DNA from: Moraxella atlantae NBRC 14588
GTDB taxonomy: Bacteria; Pseudomonadota; Gammaproteobacteria; Pseudomonadales; Moraxellaceae
NCBI RefSeq assembly: GCF_001591265.1
Contig: NZ_BCUL01000008.1
Location: 35,516 to 99,515 of the forward strand
Reading direction: 5' to 3'
Length of the DNA stretch: 64,000 nt
Shown: one piece after another, positions 8,921 through 18,646 of the stretch
Position numbering within the stretch: the first letter of the stretch is position 1
Layout: each line of letters opens with the position of its first letter
The notes under the pieces: model-generated
Seen by the model: only the letters and a program-made list of their open reading frames with translations
Told to the model about the DNA's origin: nothing
Databases searched by the model: none
Made by a program: the position numbers and the translations under genes

Positions 8921-8948
8921 TTTTGCTATGTCTGCAGCCTGCTATAAT
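8921..8948 (+). promoter_or_regulatory. Putative promoter of dedA
   Basis: A perfect TATAAT (8943-8948) lies 16 bases after TTTTGC. The -10 overlaps the first of two copies of ATAGCGTAATTTT in tandem (8947 onward), which could be an operator; that part is speculative. Confidence 0.45.
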
Positions 8949-9064
8949 AGCGTAATTTTAATAGCGTAATTTTGGCGTATAGTGTTTTTGTATATTTGGC
9001 GCGTTTTTACACGCTATTTTAATCAAAATAGACGCGGTTTTGGCAGTGACCGATTTGAGCAGGG

Positions 9065-9712
9065 ATGAGCAGGGTAATGATGGCATTGATTGATTTTATT
9101 TTGCATATCGGTGCGCACCTTGAGGCACTGGTGGCGCAATATGGCACATGGATTTATGCTATTTTGTTTGTCATTGTGTTTTGTGAGACGGGACTGGTGG
9201 TGTTGCCATTTTTGCCAGGGGATTCGATGTTGTTTGCCGCAGGTGCGATTGCGGCGGTGGGTGGAATGAATATTTTTGCCCTAATTGGCACGTTGATTGG
9301 CGCGGCGATTCTTGGTGATTGGTTGAATTTTGAAATCGGTAAGCACTATGGGCGCAGGCTGTTTGCTAATCCTAATTCGCGTATTTTTCGCCAAAGTTAT
9401 TTGCACAAAACCGAGCAGTATTTTGCCAAATATGGCGGACGCACGGTGATGATTGCGCGGTTTATTCCGATTGTGCGTACATTTGCGCCGTTTGTGGCAG
9501 GTATGGGGCAGATGTCGTACGGGTATTTTTTGCGTTATAACGTTGTCGGGGCGGTGGTGTGGGTGACGCTGTTTAGCCTGCTGGGTTATTTTTTTGGGCA
9601 GTTGCCGTTTGTCAAAACGCATTTTTCATGGATTTTGTTGGCAATTATTGTCATTTCAATTTTGCCTATGGTGATTGAGATGGCGCGCGCGTGGTCTAAG
9701 TCTAGGGCATAG
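9065..9712 (+). CDS. DedA family membrane protein (undecaprenyl-phosphate flippase-like)
   Basis: Polytopic inner-membrane protein of 215 residues with the VTT/SNARE-associated fold. FLPGDSMLFAAGAIA, the GDWLNFEIGKHYGR segment and the RFIPIVRTFAPFVAGMGQM block with its essential Arg and Pro are classic DedA motifs. DedA proteins help recycle lipid carriers and support membrane potential. Three Met codons lie within the first six positions; 9077 or 9080, behind AGCAGGG, may be the real start. It is transcribed alone, with corC about 140 bases downstream. Confidence 0.85.
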   Translation: MSRVMMALIDFILHIGAHLEALVAQYGTWIYAILFVIVFCETGLVVLPFLPGDSMLFAAGAIAAVGGMNIFALIGTLIGAAILGDWLNFEIGKHYGRRLFANPNSRIFRQSYLHKTEQYFAKYGGRTVMIARFIPIVRTFAPFVAGMGQMSYGYFLRYNVVGAVVWVTLFSLLGYFFGQLPFVKTHFSWILLAIIVISILPMVIEMARAWSKSRA

Positions 9713-9850
9713 TTGATTTTTTGGGACAAAAATTGGCTGAAAAAATAGCTTGTTATGATACCAAGACTTTTTACCAAAAATCGCGCTTGCATTCCGCCTA
9801 GGCTTGCGGTATGGTTGAAAAATCTTTTGCCATAAGAGGTCGTACGTCGT

Positions 9851-10765
9851 ATGTCAGACGACAACGCAAGCCCATCGGGCAGTAGCTGGTCACGGGGACT
9901 CAAACGCTGGTTGTCCACCGCGCCTGAAACCCGTGACGAACTGGTCAAATTGGTGCATGATTCGCGCAAGTTTTTGGAGCCCGACACCGTCGATATGCTT
10001 GAGGGTGTGCTTGATTTGCCTGCCACCTTGGTGCATGAAATCATGACCCCCATCAGCCATGTGGTCAGCTTTACCGAAGACCAACATCTTGCCGATATCA
10101 TGGCGGTGTTTGTTGAGACCACGCATTCGCGTTACCCTGTGTTTGGGCAAGACCCGAACAATCAGCAAGAAACCGTCAAAGGTATTTTGGTGACCAAAGA
10201 TGTCATTCCGTATTTGGTGCAGGCTGCCAAAGGTGAGGCTACAGGTGACTTTAACGTCATGAATTGGGTGCGTCAGCCGATTTATGTTAGCGAAAATGCG
10301 CGTTCAGACAACCTGCTGCGCCTGTTTCAAAAACACCAAATGCACATGGCGATTGTGATTGATGAGTTTGGCAATACCGCAGGCGTGGTGACGATGGAGG
10401 ATTTGCTTGAGGAGATCGTCGGTGATATTGTCGATGAGCACGATGACTTGGGCGAAGACAGTTCGATGTATCACATTGTGCCTGCAGCGGCAGGTGGCGC
10501 GGCACTGGGCAAAGACTGCTGGATTATCCAGTCTTTAACACCGATTACGGAGTGCAACGAGCAGCTGGGCACGACGTTTGATACCGAGGATGTCACCACG
10601 ATGGGTGGACTGGTCATGCAGCACTTGGGCGATGTCCATGAGGTGCTCGGGCAGACGGTGTATGTGGATAATTGCCGCTTGACGGTGCTGACAGCACAAG
10701 ACCGCTTTATTCAAACCATTGAATTGGTCAAAGATTTTGCGCCACCTGATGCCGAGACGCTGTGA
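9851..10765 (+). CDS. corC: CorC/HlyC-type CBS-domain protein (magnesium/cobalt efflux)
   Basis: Soluble protein of 304 residues with two CBS domains (about residues 60-190; EIMTPISHVVSF, SRYPVFGQ, AIVIDEFGNTAGVVTMEDLLEEIVGDI) and a C-terminal CorC_HlyC/transporter-associated domain. It lacks the membrane DUF21 part of full CNNM transporters, as E. coli CorC does. Likely role: regulation of Mg/Co efflux or membrane integrity. It precedes lnt by 86 bases, the same corC-lnt pairing seen in E. coli. Confidence 0.88.
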   Translation: MSDDNASPSGSSWSRGLKRWLSTAPETRDELVKLVHDSRKFLEPDTVDMLEGVLDLPATLVHEIMTPISHVVSFTEDQHLADIMAVFVETTHSRYPVFGQDPNNQQETVKGILVTKDVIPYLVQAAKGEATGDFNVMNWVRQPIYVSENARSDNLLRLFQKHQMHMAIVIDEFGNTAGVVTMEDLLEEIVGDIVDEHDDLGEDSSMYHIVPAAAGGAALGKDCWIIQSLTPITECNEQLGTTFDTEDVTTMGGLVMQHLGDVHEVLGQTVYVDNCRLTVLTAQDRFIQTIELVKDFAPPDAETL

Positions 10766-10851
10766 CGCTTATTGGGTCACGCTAAAAATATAATACGTTG
10801 TAACATGGCACATGCAAACGCAAGTTTGCCAGTAATTGTGATAAAAAATCT

Positions 10852-12435
10852 ATGCGTATAACCACGCAAACTTTACGTCAGCGGCGTTTGGTCAGTACCC
10901 AGGAGCAAGCGTCTGAGTATGTACCGCGCGGCAGATTTGTCGCGCATTTGTTGTTGGCATGGCTGGCAGGTGCGGTATTCGTGTTTGCCCTTGCGCCCTA
11001 TGGGGTGTGGGGTGTGGCATTGCTATCGCCTGCGGTGCTGTACGCGCTGTTGTTGCCAAACCTTACCAATGCGCGCGCGTTTTGGCTTGGTGAAGCGTAT
11101 GGCATGGGGCTGTGGTGCGTCGGTGCGTTTTGGCTGTATACCTCGATTCACACCTATGGCGATACGCCAATGTGGCTTGCGCTGCTGTTGATTGCAGGCA
11201 TGGGCGCGATCATGGGGTTGTTTCATGCGGTGCTGGCGTTGGTGTTCAACCGCTTGGGCAAGCAGCCGTTTGCCTTTGCTGCGCTGTGGATGATACAAGA
11301 ATGGCTCAAAACGTGGCTATTCACGGGTTTTCCGTGGCTGTTTGTGGGTTATGCTTACACCGAACAACCATGGCTGACCAGCCTTGCACCTGTGTTTGGC
11401 GTGTTTGCGCTATCGTTTGTTTCGGTGCTTGCGTCGGCAAGTGCGGTTGAGGCATTGCGCCGCCGTTATCGGTTTTTGCTGCCTGTGGCACTGTGTTTGT
11501 TGGCAAGCGTGGCGCTGTATTGGCGTGCCCCATCATGGACCACGCCAACAAACGCGCGTCCGCTGTCGGTGTCGCTGATTCAAGGCAATATTCCCCAAGA
11601 TTTAAAATGGCTGCAAGAATACCAAATCCAAACGTTGGCGATTTATGCAGGTTTGAGCAAAACCGAGTGGGGGCGTGACATCGTGCTATGGCCAGAATCC
11701 TCCATTCCGATGTTTCAAATTGATGCCATGCCGTTTATCAGCCAAGTCGCCAACATCGCCAAACAACATAACACCGCGTGGCTGACGGGTATACCGTATG
11801 TGGATGTCGCCGAATACAATCCCAAAATCGATGCCTATGAGCCGTTTTATAACAGTGTGATTGCGCTGGGCGCGGACGCCAAAGGCTTGTATAAAAAACA
11901 AAATTTGGTACCTGTGGGCGAATACATCCCGCTTGAGGGCGCGCTGAACTGGCTATTGCCAGATTTGATGGGCGGTGAGATGAGCTTTCGTGCAGGCAAG
12001 CCCAACCAAGCACCGCTGGCGGTCAAAAACCAGCATATTGGCGTGGCGGTATGCTATGAAGTTGCCTATCCTGATACTACCCGTCACAATGCGCACGGCA
12101 GTAACTTTTTACTTACCGTATCCAATGACGCGTGGTTTGGCACATCGGCAGGCCCGTTGCAGCATTTGCAAATGGTACAAATGCGAGCAATCGAAACGGG
12201 GCGTTGGTTTATGCGCGCGACCAACACAGGGGTAACTGCCATTATCAATGACAAAGGGCAGATTGTGGCACGCGCGCCGCAATTTACGCGCACCGTACTG
12301 CGTGGTGAGGTGCAGCCGCGGCAAGGCGATACGCCGTTTATGCGTTGGGGTAGCTATCCTGTGCTGTTACTCAGCGCGTTATTAACCATCATGAGCGCGT
12401 TAGGACAACGTCATGCCCGTACGCGCGCACGCTAA
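10852..12435 (+). CDS. lnt: Apolipoprotein N-acyltransferase
   Basis: Inner-membrane enzyme of 527 residues that adds the third acyl chain to outer-membrane lipoproteins. The first ~220 residues form membrane helices and the rest is a nitrilase-like periplasmic domain. The Glu-Lys-Cys triad is visible: LWPESSIPM, KKQNLVPVGEY and AVCYEVAYPD. The final helix is SYPVLLLSALLTIM. The window also encodes clients with lipoboxes (CpdB, the sulfate-binding protein, LolB). Confidence 0.93.
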   Translation: MRITTQTLRQRRLVSTQEQASEYVPRGRFVAHLLLAWLAGAVFVFALAPYGVWGVALLSPAVLYALLLPNLTNARAFWLGEAYGMGLWCVGAFWLYTSIHTYGDTPMWLALLLIAGMGAIMGLFHAVLALVFNRLGKQPFAFAALWMIQEWLKTWLFTGFPWLFVGYAYTEQPWLTSLAPVFGVFALSFVSVLASASAVEALRRRYRFLLPVALCLLASVALYWRAPSWTTPTNARPLSVSLIQGNIPQDLKWLQEYQIQTLAIYAGLSKTEWGRDIVLWPESSIPMFQIDAMPFISQVANIAKQHNTAWLTGIPYVDVAEYNPKIDAYEPFYNSVIALGADAKGLYKKQNLVPVGEYIPLEGALNWLLPDLMGGEMSFRAGKPNQAPLAVKNQHIGVAVCYEVAYPDTTRHNAHGSNFLLTVSNDAWFGTSAGPLQHLQMVQMRAIETGRWFMRATNTGVTAIINDKGQIVARAPQFTRTVLRGEVQPRQGDTPFMRWGSYPVLLLSALLTIMSALGQRHARTRAR

Positions 12436-12489
12436 CCATTTCCCCAATTCGGTTAAGGTTTTATGTGTCGTCCTGTCGCACTTGAGCAA

Positions 12490-12525
12490 AAATTGCTATA
12501 TAATAGCAACAAACTTGCGTATAAT
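12490..12525 (+). promoter_or_regulatory. Putative promoter with palindromic element before the small membrane gene
   Basis: TTGCTATATAATAGCAA is a perfect inverted repeat that itself holds TATAAT. A second TATAAT follows 13 bases later. Either may be the -10; the palindrome could bind a regulator. Confidence 0.4.
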
Positions 12526-12617
12526 AGTTGCAGCGCACGCTGGCGGCTTTTTTGCAAGCGACCTTATTATCGTTATAACCCTTGGCAGCGTGACGGCGCA
12601 TAGGTTGGGAGAAAGCA

Positions 12618-13094
12618 ATGGCGCATCAACATCATGACGTGGTAGAAAAGAACACCAAAAACGAACTCATCATGACGTTGGTTGGGGTGTTGGCGTTTGC
12701 ATCCATCGTTTTATTAATCAGCGTATCAAGCTACTTACGCCCAGCAGGGCAGCACATTGATGTAGCAAAACTCAACGCTGAAGCGGCAAGCTCAGGTGTT
12801 GCTAGCACACCAATGAGCGTGGCACAGGCGGTTGATGCATCTGCCGTTAGCACCACCGATGCAGTTACCGTACCAACCGACAGCACCACAGTATCGGCAC
12901 CAAACACCAGTGTAGATAGCCCTGATAACGCAGTAATGACACCTGCTAGCGAACCTACCGCGGTAGCAAAACAATCCACAATCAATGAGCGCAACGCATC
13001 AACCGCTGAAGCCAAAGGCGAAATCAAAGAAAACACAGGCGCACTACCTGATGTTGCGCCACCTGTTGCCTCAGCCGTTGATACACCAAAATAA
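12618..13094 (+). CDS. Small single-pass membrane protein of unknown function
   Basis: Protein of 158 residues. A short His-rich cytoplasmic start (MAHQHHDVVEKN) is followed by one hydrophobic helix (about residues 19-38). A long Ala/Ser/Thr/Pro-rich tail with no recognisable domain would lie outside the membrane. I do not recognise the family. The gene has its own promoter-like sequence and its own terminator, which supports it being real. Confidence 0.6.
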   Translation: MAHQHHDVVEKNTKNELIMTLVGVLAFASIVLLISVSSYLRPAGQHIDVAKLNAEAASSGVASTPMSVAQAVDASAVSTTDAVTVPTDSTTVSAPNTSVDSPDNAVMTPASEPTAVAKQSTINERNASTAEAKGEIKENTGALPDVAPPVASAVDTPK

Positions 13095-13158
13095 ACGCCT
13101 TGGTTGATTGCGGCAGTTTTTACACGCCATCAGCAGGCAAATGTGCCTCATGCATTTT

Positions 13159-13192
13159 AAAAAAACCTCAGCTTGACTGGGGTTTTTTTTAA
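13159..13192 (+). terminator. Terminator after the small membrane gene
   Basis: AAAACCTCAG/CTGGGGTTTT stem with a five-base loop, then eight T. Confidence 0.8.
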
Positions 13193-13331
13193 TTGGTTTG
13201 TATCGTGTCAGTTGCAGCCGCTAGCAAATTGAGCTTGATTATTTTAAACTGGCAAAAAATTTTGAGGTTAGGCTTGGCAAAGTGAATGACAAACGCGCAG
13301 TAGCCAGCCAACGACAGTAAAGGCAAACGCT

Positions 13332-14213
13332 ATGAAATGGGAAGACAGACAGGGCAGTTCTAACATTGGTATCGGTGGCGCAGCAGCAGGCGGTGGGATC
13401 GGTACATTGATTTTGGGCGGCATTTTATGGTTGGTGTTTGGCATGGATCCAATGACTGCTATGCAAACCAGCCGCGCAGTCACAGGCGCAGGCAGCCAAC
13501 AAACGCGCCCACTGGACAACGAAAACGCCACACGCGACCAACGCTTTGCCTCGGTAGTACTGGCGGATACCGAAGCGGTGTGGCAGCAAGTATTTGCCGA
13601 AAATGGCGCGCAATACCGCGAACCTAAGATGATTTTATTTAGTGGTAGCGTGCGCTCAGGTTGTGGTAGCGCGACCTCTGCCACAGGGCCGTTTTATTGC
13701 CCTGCTGACCAACGCGTGTATTTAGACACGTCGTTTTTCCAAGAGATGCGCCAACAGCTTGGTATCACAGGTGACATTCAAGGCTCAGGCGATGCGCAGA
13801 ACCGCAACAGCGCAGGTGACTTTGCCGAAGCATATGTGATTGCACACGAAGTTGGGCACCATGTGCAAAACTTGATGGGAATTAGTGAAAAAGTCAGCGA
13901 AGCAAGCCGCACGGTGTCAAAGGCGCAAGCCAACAACCTGTCGGTGCGCCAAGAGCTGCAAGCCGACTGTTTTGCAGGGGTATGGGCAAACCGCAACGAA
14001 CAGCGCGTGCACTTTTTGGAAGAAGGCGACATCCAAGAAGCAATCCAAGCTGCCCACCAAATCGGCGATGATCGCCTAGCACAGGCGGCAGGGCGTGCTG
14101 TTGTGCCCGACAGCTTCACCCATGGCACCAGCGAGCAGCGCATGACGTGGTTCTCACGCGGGTTAAAAAACGGCAATATTGCCGATTGCGATACCTTTAG
14201 TGGTGGGATTTAA
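13332..14213 (+). CDS. ypfJ: Neutral zinc metallopeptidase (YpfJ family)
   Basis: Protein of 293 residues. An N-terminal Gly-rich hydrophobic anchor (IGGAAAGGGIGTLILGGILWLVFG, residues about 13-36) leads to a periplasmic domain. HEVGHHVQNLMG is an HExxH zinc site and QELQADCFAGVW supplies the downstream third ligand region. RSGCGSATSATGPFYCPAD contains a Cys pair typical of the family. Its substrates are not established. The gene has its own bidirectional terminator shared with rho. Confidence 0.85.
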   Translation: MKWEDRQGSSNIGIGGAAAGGGIGTLILGGILWLVFGMDPMTAMQTSRAVTGAGSQQTRPLDNENATRDQRFASVVLADTEAVWQQVFAENGAQYREPKMILFSGSVRSGCGSATSATGPFYCPADQRVYLDTSFFQEMRQQLGITGDIQGSGDAQNRNSAGDFAEAYVIAHEVGHHVQNLMGISEKVSEASRTVSKAQANNLSVRQELQADCFAGVWANRNEQRVHFLEEGDIQEAIQAAHQIGDDRLAQAAGRAVVPDSFTHGTSEQRMTWFSRGLKNGNIADCDTFSGGI

Positions 14214-14252
14214 GCCAATTTAGCCATAACAAAACACAAAAAGATAAAACAC

Positions 14253-14283
14253 AAAAAAGGGCAATATTATTGGCCCTTTTTTA
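14253..14283. terminator. Bidirectional terminator between ypfJ and rho
   Basis: AAAAAAGGGC and GCCCTTTTTT flank a ten-base loop. It serves both convergent genes. Confidence 0.75.
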
Positions 14284-14298
14284 ATATTTAGTCATAAC

Positions 14299-15567
14299 TT
14301 AGCTTTTATCTTTGCGCGTCATTTGCTCAAAGAATTCATCGTTGGTTTTTGAGTCTTTGAGTTTTTCAAGCAAAAATTCGGTCGCCTGAATTTCGTCCAT
14401 CGGGTGCAATAATTTACGCAAAATCCATACTTTACGCAGCATAGCCTCGTCCATCAAACGTTCTTCACGCCGCGTACCCGATTTTTTGATATTAATGGCA
14501 GGGAATACACGTTTTTCGGCGATTTCACGCTCAAGGGTGATTTCTTGGTTGCCCGTACCTTTAAATTCCTCAAAAATCACGTTATCCATGCGGCTGCCCG
14601 TGTCAATCAAAGCCGTTGAGATAATCGTTAAGCTGCCGCCTTCCTCGATATTGCGCGCCGCGCCAAAAAAGCGTTTGGGTCGCTCAAGTGCATTGGCATC
14701 CACACCACCTGTCAGCACCTTGCCCGATGATGGGATCACCGTGTTATAAGCACGCGCCAAACGGGTGATGGAGTCAAGCAAAATCACCACGTCTTGTTTG
14801 TGCTCAACCAAGCGTTTGGCTTTTTCAATCACCATCTCAGCAACTTGCACGTGACGCGCAGGCGGCTCATCAAACGTTGAGGCAACCACCTCGCCGCGCA
14901 CGGTGCGCTGCATCTCGGTGACTTCCTCGGGGCGTTCATCAATCAACAACACAATCAAATACACTTCAGGATTATTGCGGGTAATTGATTGCGCGATGGA
15001 TTGTAGCAGTACGGTTTTACCTGCCTTAGGTGGCGCGACGATGATCGAACGCTGTCCTTTACCAATCGGCGCGATTAAATCAATGATCCGCCCTGTCAAA
15101 TCCTCAGTGGTGCCATTGCCAAGCTCAAGTTTTAATTGCTCGGTGGGAAATAAAGGCGTTAGGTTTTCAAAAATCAGCTTGTGGCGTGAGCGGTCAGGCG
15201 TGTCAAAGTTGATTTCATTGACCTTGAGCAAGGCAAAATAACGCTCAGAATCCTTTGGTGGGCGAATCGTACCTGCGATTGAGTCACCTGTTTGTAGATT
15301 AAAACGGCGAATCTGGCTTGGGCTGACATAAATATCATCAGGGCCTGCCAAATATGAGCCTTCAGATGAGCGCAAAAAGCCAAATCCATCGGGCAAAATC
15401 TCTAGCACGCCGTCGCCATAAATGGCCTCACCGTTACGCGCATGGGTTTTTAAAATCGCAAAAATAATATCTTGCTTGCGGCTACGCGCCATGTTATCTA
15501 AGCCCATTTGTTGGGCAATAGCAAGCAACTCGGCAACGGATTTTCGTTTAAGTTCGGTAAGATTCAT
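14299..15567 (-). CDS. rho: Transcription termination factor Rho
   Basis: Full-length hexameric RNA helicase of 422 residues. The N-terminal domain ([18 protein letters not shown]) leads to the RNA-binding OSB fold (residues about 50-125, GFGFLRS). The Walker A motif is [10 protein letters not shown], Walker B VVILLDSI, and the Q/R-loops follow. It lies downstream of trxA in the same direction, the classic trxA-rho order, but a terminator separates the two, leaving a leader of about 510 bases. Confidence 0.97.
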   Translation of the reverse strand: MNLTELKRKSVAELLAIAQQMGLDNMARSRKQDIIFAILKTHARNGEAIYGDGVLEILPDGFGFLRSSEGSYLAGPDDIYVSPSQIRRFNLQTGDSIAGTIRPPKDSERYFALLKVNEINFDTPDRSRHKLIFENLTPLFPTEQLKLELGNGTTEDLTGRIIDLIAPIGKGQRSIIVAPPKAGKTVLLQSIAQSITRNNPEVYLIVLLIDERPEEVTEMQRTVRGEVVASTFDEPPARHVQVAEMVIEKAKRLVEHKQDVVILLDSITRLARAYNTVIPSSGKVLTGGVDANALERPKRFFGAARNIEEGGSLTIISTALIDTGSRMDNVIFEEFKGTGNQEITLEREIAEKRVFPAINIKKSGTRREERLMDEAMLRKVWILRKLLHPMDEIQATEFLLEKLKDSKTNDEFFEQMTRKDKS

Positions 15568-16079
15568 ATACTAACTACATGATGATGCAAGGATTTTTAT
15601 AAAAAATCGTGGATAATGCCCACCAGTTTTGACACGCTCAATGCGTCTGCCAAGCCTATCCAACCAAATCCAAGACAACCGCCGACATCACAACACGCAC
15701 TTTGGCAAGGTACAAACACTACCCAGTTGCCAAAACAATTGCGCCATCAACGGCGTAAACGTAGAATAATTAAGAAAAGAATGCCAGATTTGACAACAGC
15801 GCGTCACGACTGCCCAAAAAAATACAGTTCAGCGTCGGCGATGGTATCAAACTAAAAATACACAGACAAGACAAATGATTGCCTTGAGCGACAGGGCACA
15901 AATACCCTTGTAGATACCGCATTCTTACAGCCACTCAGCTTTTTATCATCATGCGTTATCATCATGTGCTGATCGCGGCATTTTACCGCACGGTATCGTG
16001 GGCTACACTATACGATAAGCCAAACAATATTGTCAAGTGTTGGCAAATCATCTTGCAAAAAAATAACCCAAAATTAAAT
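15568..16079 (-). other. Long upstream/leader region of rho
   Basis: No supported gene. A 79-codon frame on the plus strand has no recognisable product or ribosome site. Long rho leaders are used for autoregulation in other bacteria; that this one does the same is inference. Confidence 0.4.
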
Positions 16080-16112
16080 AAAAAAAGCAAACGGTAGGTG
16101 ATACCGTTTGCT
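16079..16112 (-). terminator. Terminator after trxA
   Basis: GCAAACGGT (16087-16095) pairs with ACCGTTTGC. On the minus strand it is followed by TTTTTT. Confidence 0.8.
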
Positions 16113-16144
16113 TGGTAATGTTATAGCTTGTTTTAACCGAATGC

Positions 16145-16468
16145 TTATAGGTGCTTATCTAGCAGCGCGGCAAGTTGCGGCTTTTGCTGCAAGCCAACGA
16201 TGTTATCGACTTTTTCACCATTTTTGAACACAAACAGCGTTGGAATGCTGCGAATACCATATCGTGCTGCTAAGTTTGGATTGGCATCGACATCAATTTT
16301 GACGATACGCACTTTGTCACCATAGTCAGCAGCAAGCTCATCTAAAATCGGTGCGATGGCTTTACAAGGGCCGCACCATTGCGCCCAAAAATCGACCAGC
16401 ACGGGTGCGTCAGATTGTAGCACCGCTTTTTCAAAGGTATCTTCACCTGCATGAATAACGCCAGACAT
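16145..16468 (-). CDS. trxA: Thioredoxin 1
   Basis: Protein of 107 residues, standard size. The active site FWAQWCGPCK and the cis-Pro region GIRSIPTLFVFKNGE are intact. It reduces protein disulfides in the cytoplasm. ATG at 16468 follows AAAAGGAAA; a longer reading to 16549 adds an unrelated tail. MITE copy 3 lies 105 bases upstream with its internal promoter pointing at this gene, so the element could contribute to trxA transcription. Confidence 0.96.
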   Translation of the reverse strand: MSGVIHAGEDTFEKAVLQSDAPVLVDFWAQWCGPCKAIAPILDELAADYGDKVRIVKIDVDANPNLAARYGIRSIPTLFVFKNGEKVDNIVGLQQKPQLAALLDKHL

Positions 16469-16573
16469 CGTTTTTTCCTTTTTAAAATTAAAAAATTGAA
16501 CGTAAAAATCTTGCTGGGTTTGATATGGGGTGCGTACAACAAAAAACAAGCCGAGTTGTGTTTTTGAGATGGT

Positions 16574-16832
16574 TTGACTTCCTCCCCTCCCTATCGTTCG
16601 GGGATTCCTTCTGCAAGACGGTCAAGCCCGACCGCAAACCTAAGACAATGGCAACCGCCCGTACGACACACCGTACATCTTAGGTTCTTATTTTAAGCTA
16701 ATCCTACCGTTAGGATTGTCATAGACACGAATTAGCTTAAGTGTGTGTTTGGAAACGTCTTACCAGTTAAGTTACTGCGTACTCGCAATTTAGTCTTAAC
16801 TTAACTGTGGAATGTAAGACATTGAATATAGT
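16574..16832 (-). ncRNA. Putative structured transcript of MITE copy 3
   Basis: Same branched fold as copies 1 and 2, with one covarying stem. Readthrough would enter the trxA leader in the sense direction. Confidence 0.45.
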
Positions 16833-16838
16833 GAGATG

Positions 16839-16867
16839 AGTATAGCAAAACTCATCGCATTTAACAA
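16839..16867 (-). promoter_or_regulatory. Internal promoter of MITE copy 3
   Basis: TTGTTA (16862-16867), 17-bp spacer, TATACT (16839-16844) on the minus strand, identical to copy 1 and pointing toward trxA. Confidence 0.6.
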
Positions 16868-17086
16868 TTGCCTTATATCCACCGCCTGAAGTCGCAGGTT
16901 TACGGCAACGAATGATAAAACCAATTGTGAGGTTTGAAAAAATCAATGATACTATCAAAGACCGTGTGCAAAGACCGTGTGATGGGCAAAACCGCTTGTC
17001 ACCACTGGGCGAAAATGCGTAAAATAAAGCGATTTTGGCGGCAAAGCCGTGTTTTGATTTGACAAGCGACTGGAATAAGCAACCAT

Positions 17087-18646
17087 ATGCCCGATTTACT
17101 TGCTGATAATGAGCTGATGGCCGCCATTGATATTGGTTCAAACAGTTTTCATCTTGCCATTGCGCGGCTTGATCATCGTGAGGTGCGTAAGCTTGCCTCG
17201 ATGTCTGAAAAAGTCCAGCTGGCAGCAGGGCTCGATGATAACAATTATTTGTCCGAAGAGGCGCAGCAGCGTGGGCTAGATTGTCTGGCGCGGTTTGTTG
17301 GGCGGCTTGATGCGGTGTCGCCGCAGCGGCTGCGAATTGTGGCAACCAACGCCTTGCGCCAAGCCAAAAATGCCGATGAGTTTATCGCGCGTGCCAATCA
17401 GATTTTACCCAAACCGCTTGAGGTCATCGCAGGGCGTGAAGAGGCGCGGCTGATTTATTTGGGTGTGTCGCACACCAATGCCAGTACGGACAAGCGGTTG
17501 GTGATTGATATTGGCGGCGGCTCGACGGAATTTATTATCGGCAAGGGTTTTGATCCGATTTTGACCGAAAGCCTGCAAATGGGCTGCGTGGCGTTTACCA
17601 AGGCGTTTTTTGCAGATGGGCATATCACCGACAAAGGCTTTGACAAGGCGATGGCGGCGGCACGTAAAGAGGTCTTGAGCATCAGCCGTCTGTACCAAAA
17701 AACAGGCTGGGACAGCGTGACAGGCTCAAGCGGTACGATTAAGGCGGTTAATCAGATTTTGTTGCAACTTGGGCTTGCGGACGAACAAGAGCGCATCACC
17801 CTGCACGGGGTCAAAGAGCTGCAACGCTTGTTGGTTAAAGCCAAACACGTCAATGACATCGATTTTGCCGATATTAAAGATACGCGCAAGGCGGTGTTGC
17901 CTGCAGGCGTGGCAGTGCTGCTTGCCGCCATGAGCGTGCTGGGCATTGAGACAATTCGGTATTCTGACGGCGCATTGCGCGAGGGCGTGATGTATGACAT
18001 GCTTGGACGTTTTGCCAGTGAAGATGTGCGCGACCGCAGTGTGCAGGCATTGATTGTGCGTTATTCGGTGGATAAAAAACAAGCCAAACGCGTGGTCAAA
18101 ACCGCGCAGCTCTTATTTGATCAAGTTAAAAATCGGCTTGGGCTAGACGATGAGGACGCGGATTTGCTGCGCCGCGCCGCGTATTTGCACGAGATTGGGC
18201 TGGCGATTAGCCACAGCAGCTACCACCGTCACAGCGCGTATTTGCTGCAAAACTCAGATATCGACGGTTTTTCACAGGTTGATAAAACCCGTATGGCACA
18301 GCTGGTGCTGCACCATCGGCGCAAGCTAAAAATCGAAGGCTATGACGAAGTTAAAATGGTCGGCGGTGACAGCTTGGTGTATTTGACGTTGCTTCTTAGG
18401 CTAGCAGTGATTTTGCACCACAACCGCAGCAAGCAAGACGAGTTTGATTTGCGCCTAAGCGTGCAAGACGAAACGCATTGGACGCTGGCATTACACGATG
18501 ACAGCGATAGCGGTGGGGTGTTGATAAGTGATTTACATGATGAAGCCGAAGCATGGCAAAAATGGCACATGCATTTAACCATTGAGTTGTTGAGCACATC
18601 GCAGACTGCCGCAGAGCAACTGCAACCATCGGCTGAGGCAAAGTGA
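17087..18646 (+). CDS. ppx: Exopolyphosphatase (Ppx/GppA family)
   Basis: Protein of 519 residues that releases phosphate from polyphosphate ends. The ASKHA fold shows [15 protein letters not shown] and DIGGGSTEF phosphate loops. A C-terminal HD-like helical domain follows ([21 protein letters not shown]). The gene overlaps accA by one base (TGATG), implying translational coupling. A polyphosphate kinase 2 gene lies at 41280. Confidence 0.92.
   Translation: MPDLLADNELMAAIDIGSNSFHLAIARLDHREVRKLASMSEKVQLAAGLDDNNYLSEEAQQRGLDCLARFVGRLDAVSPQRLRIVATNALRQAKNADEFIARANQILPKPLEVIAGREEARLIYLGVSHTNASTDKRLVIDIGGGSTEFIIGKGFDPILTESLQMGCVAFTKAFFADGHITDKGFDKAMAAARKEVLSISRLYQKTGWDSVTGSSGTIKAVNQILLQLGLADEQERITLHGVKELQRLLVKAKHVNDIDFADIKDTRKAVLPAGVAVLLAAMSVLGIETIRYSDGALREGVMYDMLGRFASEDVRDRSVQALIVRYSVDKKQAKRVVKTAQLLFDQVKNRLGLDDEDADLLRRAAYLHEIGLAISHSSYHRHSAYLLQNSDIDGFSQVDKTRMAQLVLHHRRKLKIEGYDEVKMVGGDSLVYLTLLLRLAVILHHNRSKQDEFDLRLSVQDETHWTLALHDDSDSGGVLISDLHDEAEAWQKWHMHLTIELLSTSQTAAEQLQPSAEAK

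Larger units (their letters stand above)
16574..16914 (-). mobile_element. Solo IS200/IS605-type MITE, copy 3
   Basis: Third full copy, upstream of trxA. The right-end hairpin loop differs (CCTATCGTTC in place of CCTAAAGTG). The stem at 16619-16623/16630-16634 reads CGGTC/GACCG where copies 1 and 2 have CGGTG/CACCG, a compensatory change that keeps pairing. The left-end hairpin is damaged here (GTCGCAGG instead of GTCGGTGG), so this copy may no longer transpose. Preceded by the same TTTAT (16915-16919, complement). Confidence 0.75.

Noticed and set aside
15616..15855. 79-codon frame between rho and trxA
   Set aside because: No ribosome site, no recognisable family, low-complexity Pro/Gln/Arg content.
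16767..17345. Long minus-strand frame of 192 codons over MITE copy 3 and the start of ppx
   Set aside because: Half of it is antisense to the clear ppx gene and half is the non-coding MITE; composition has no protein-like blocks.
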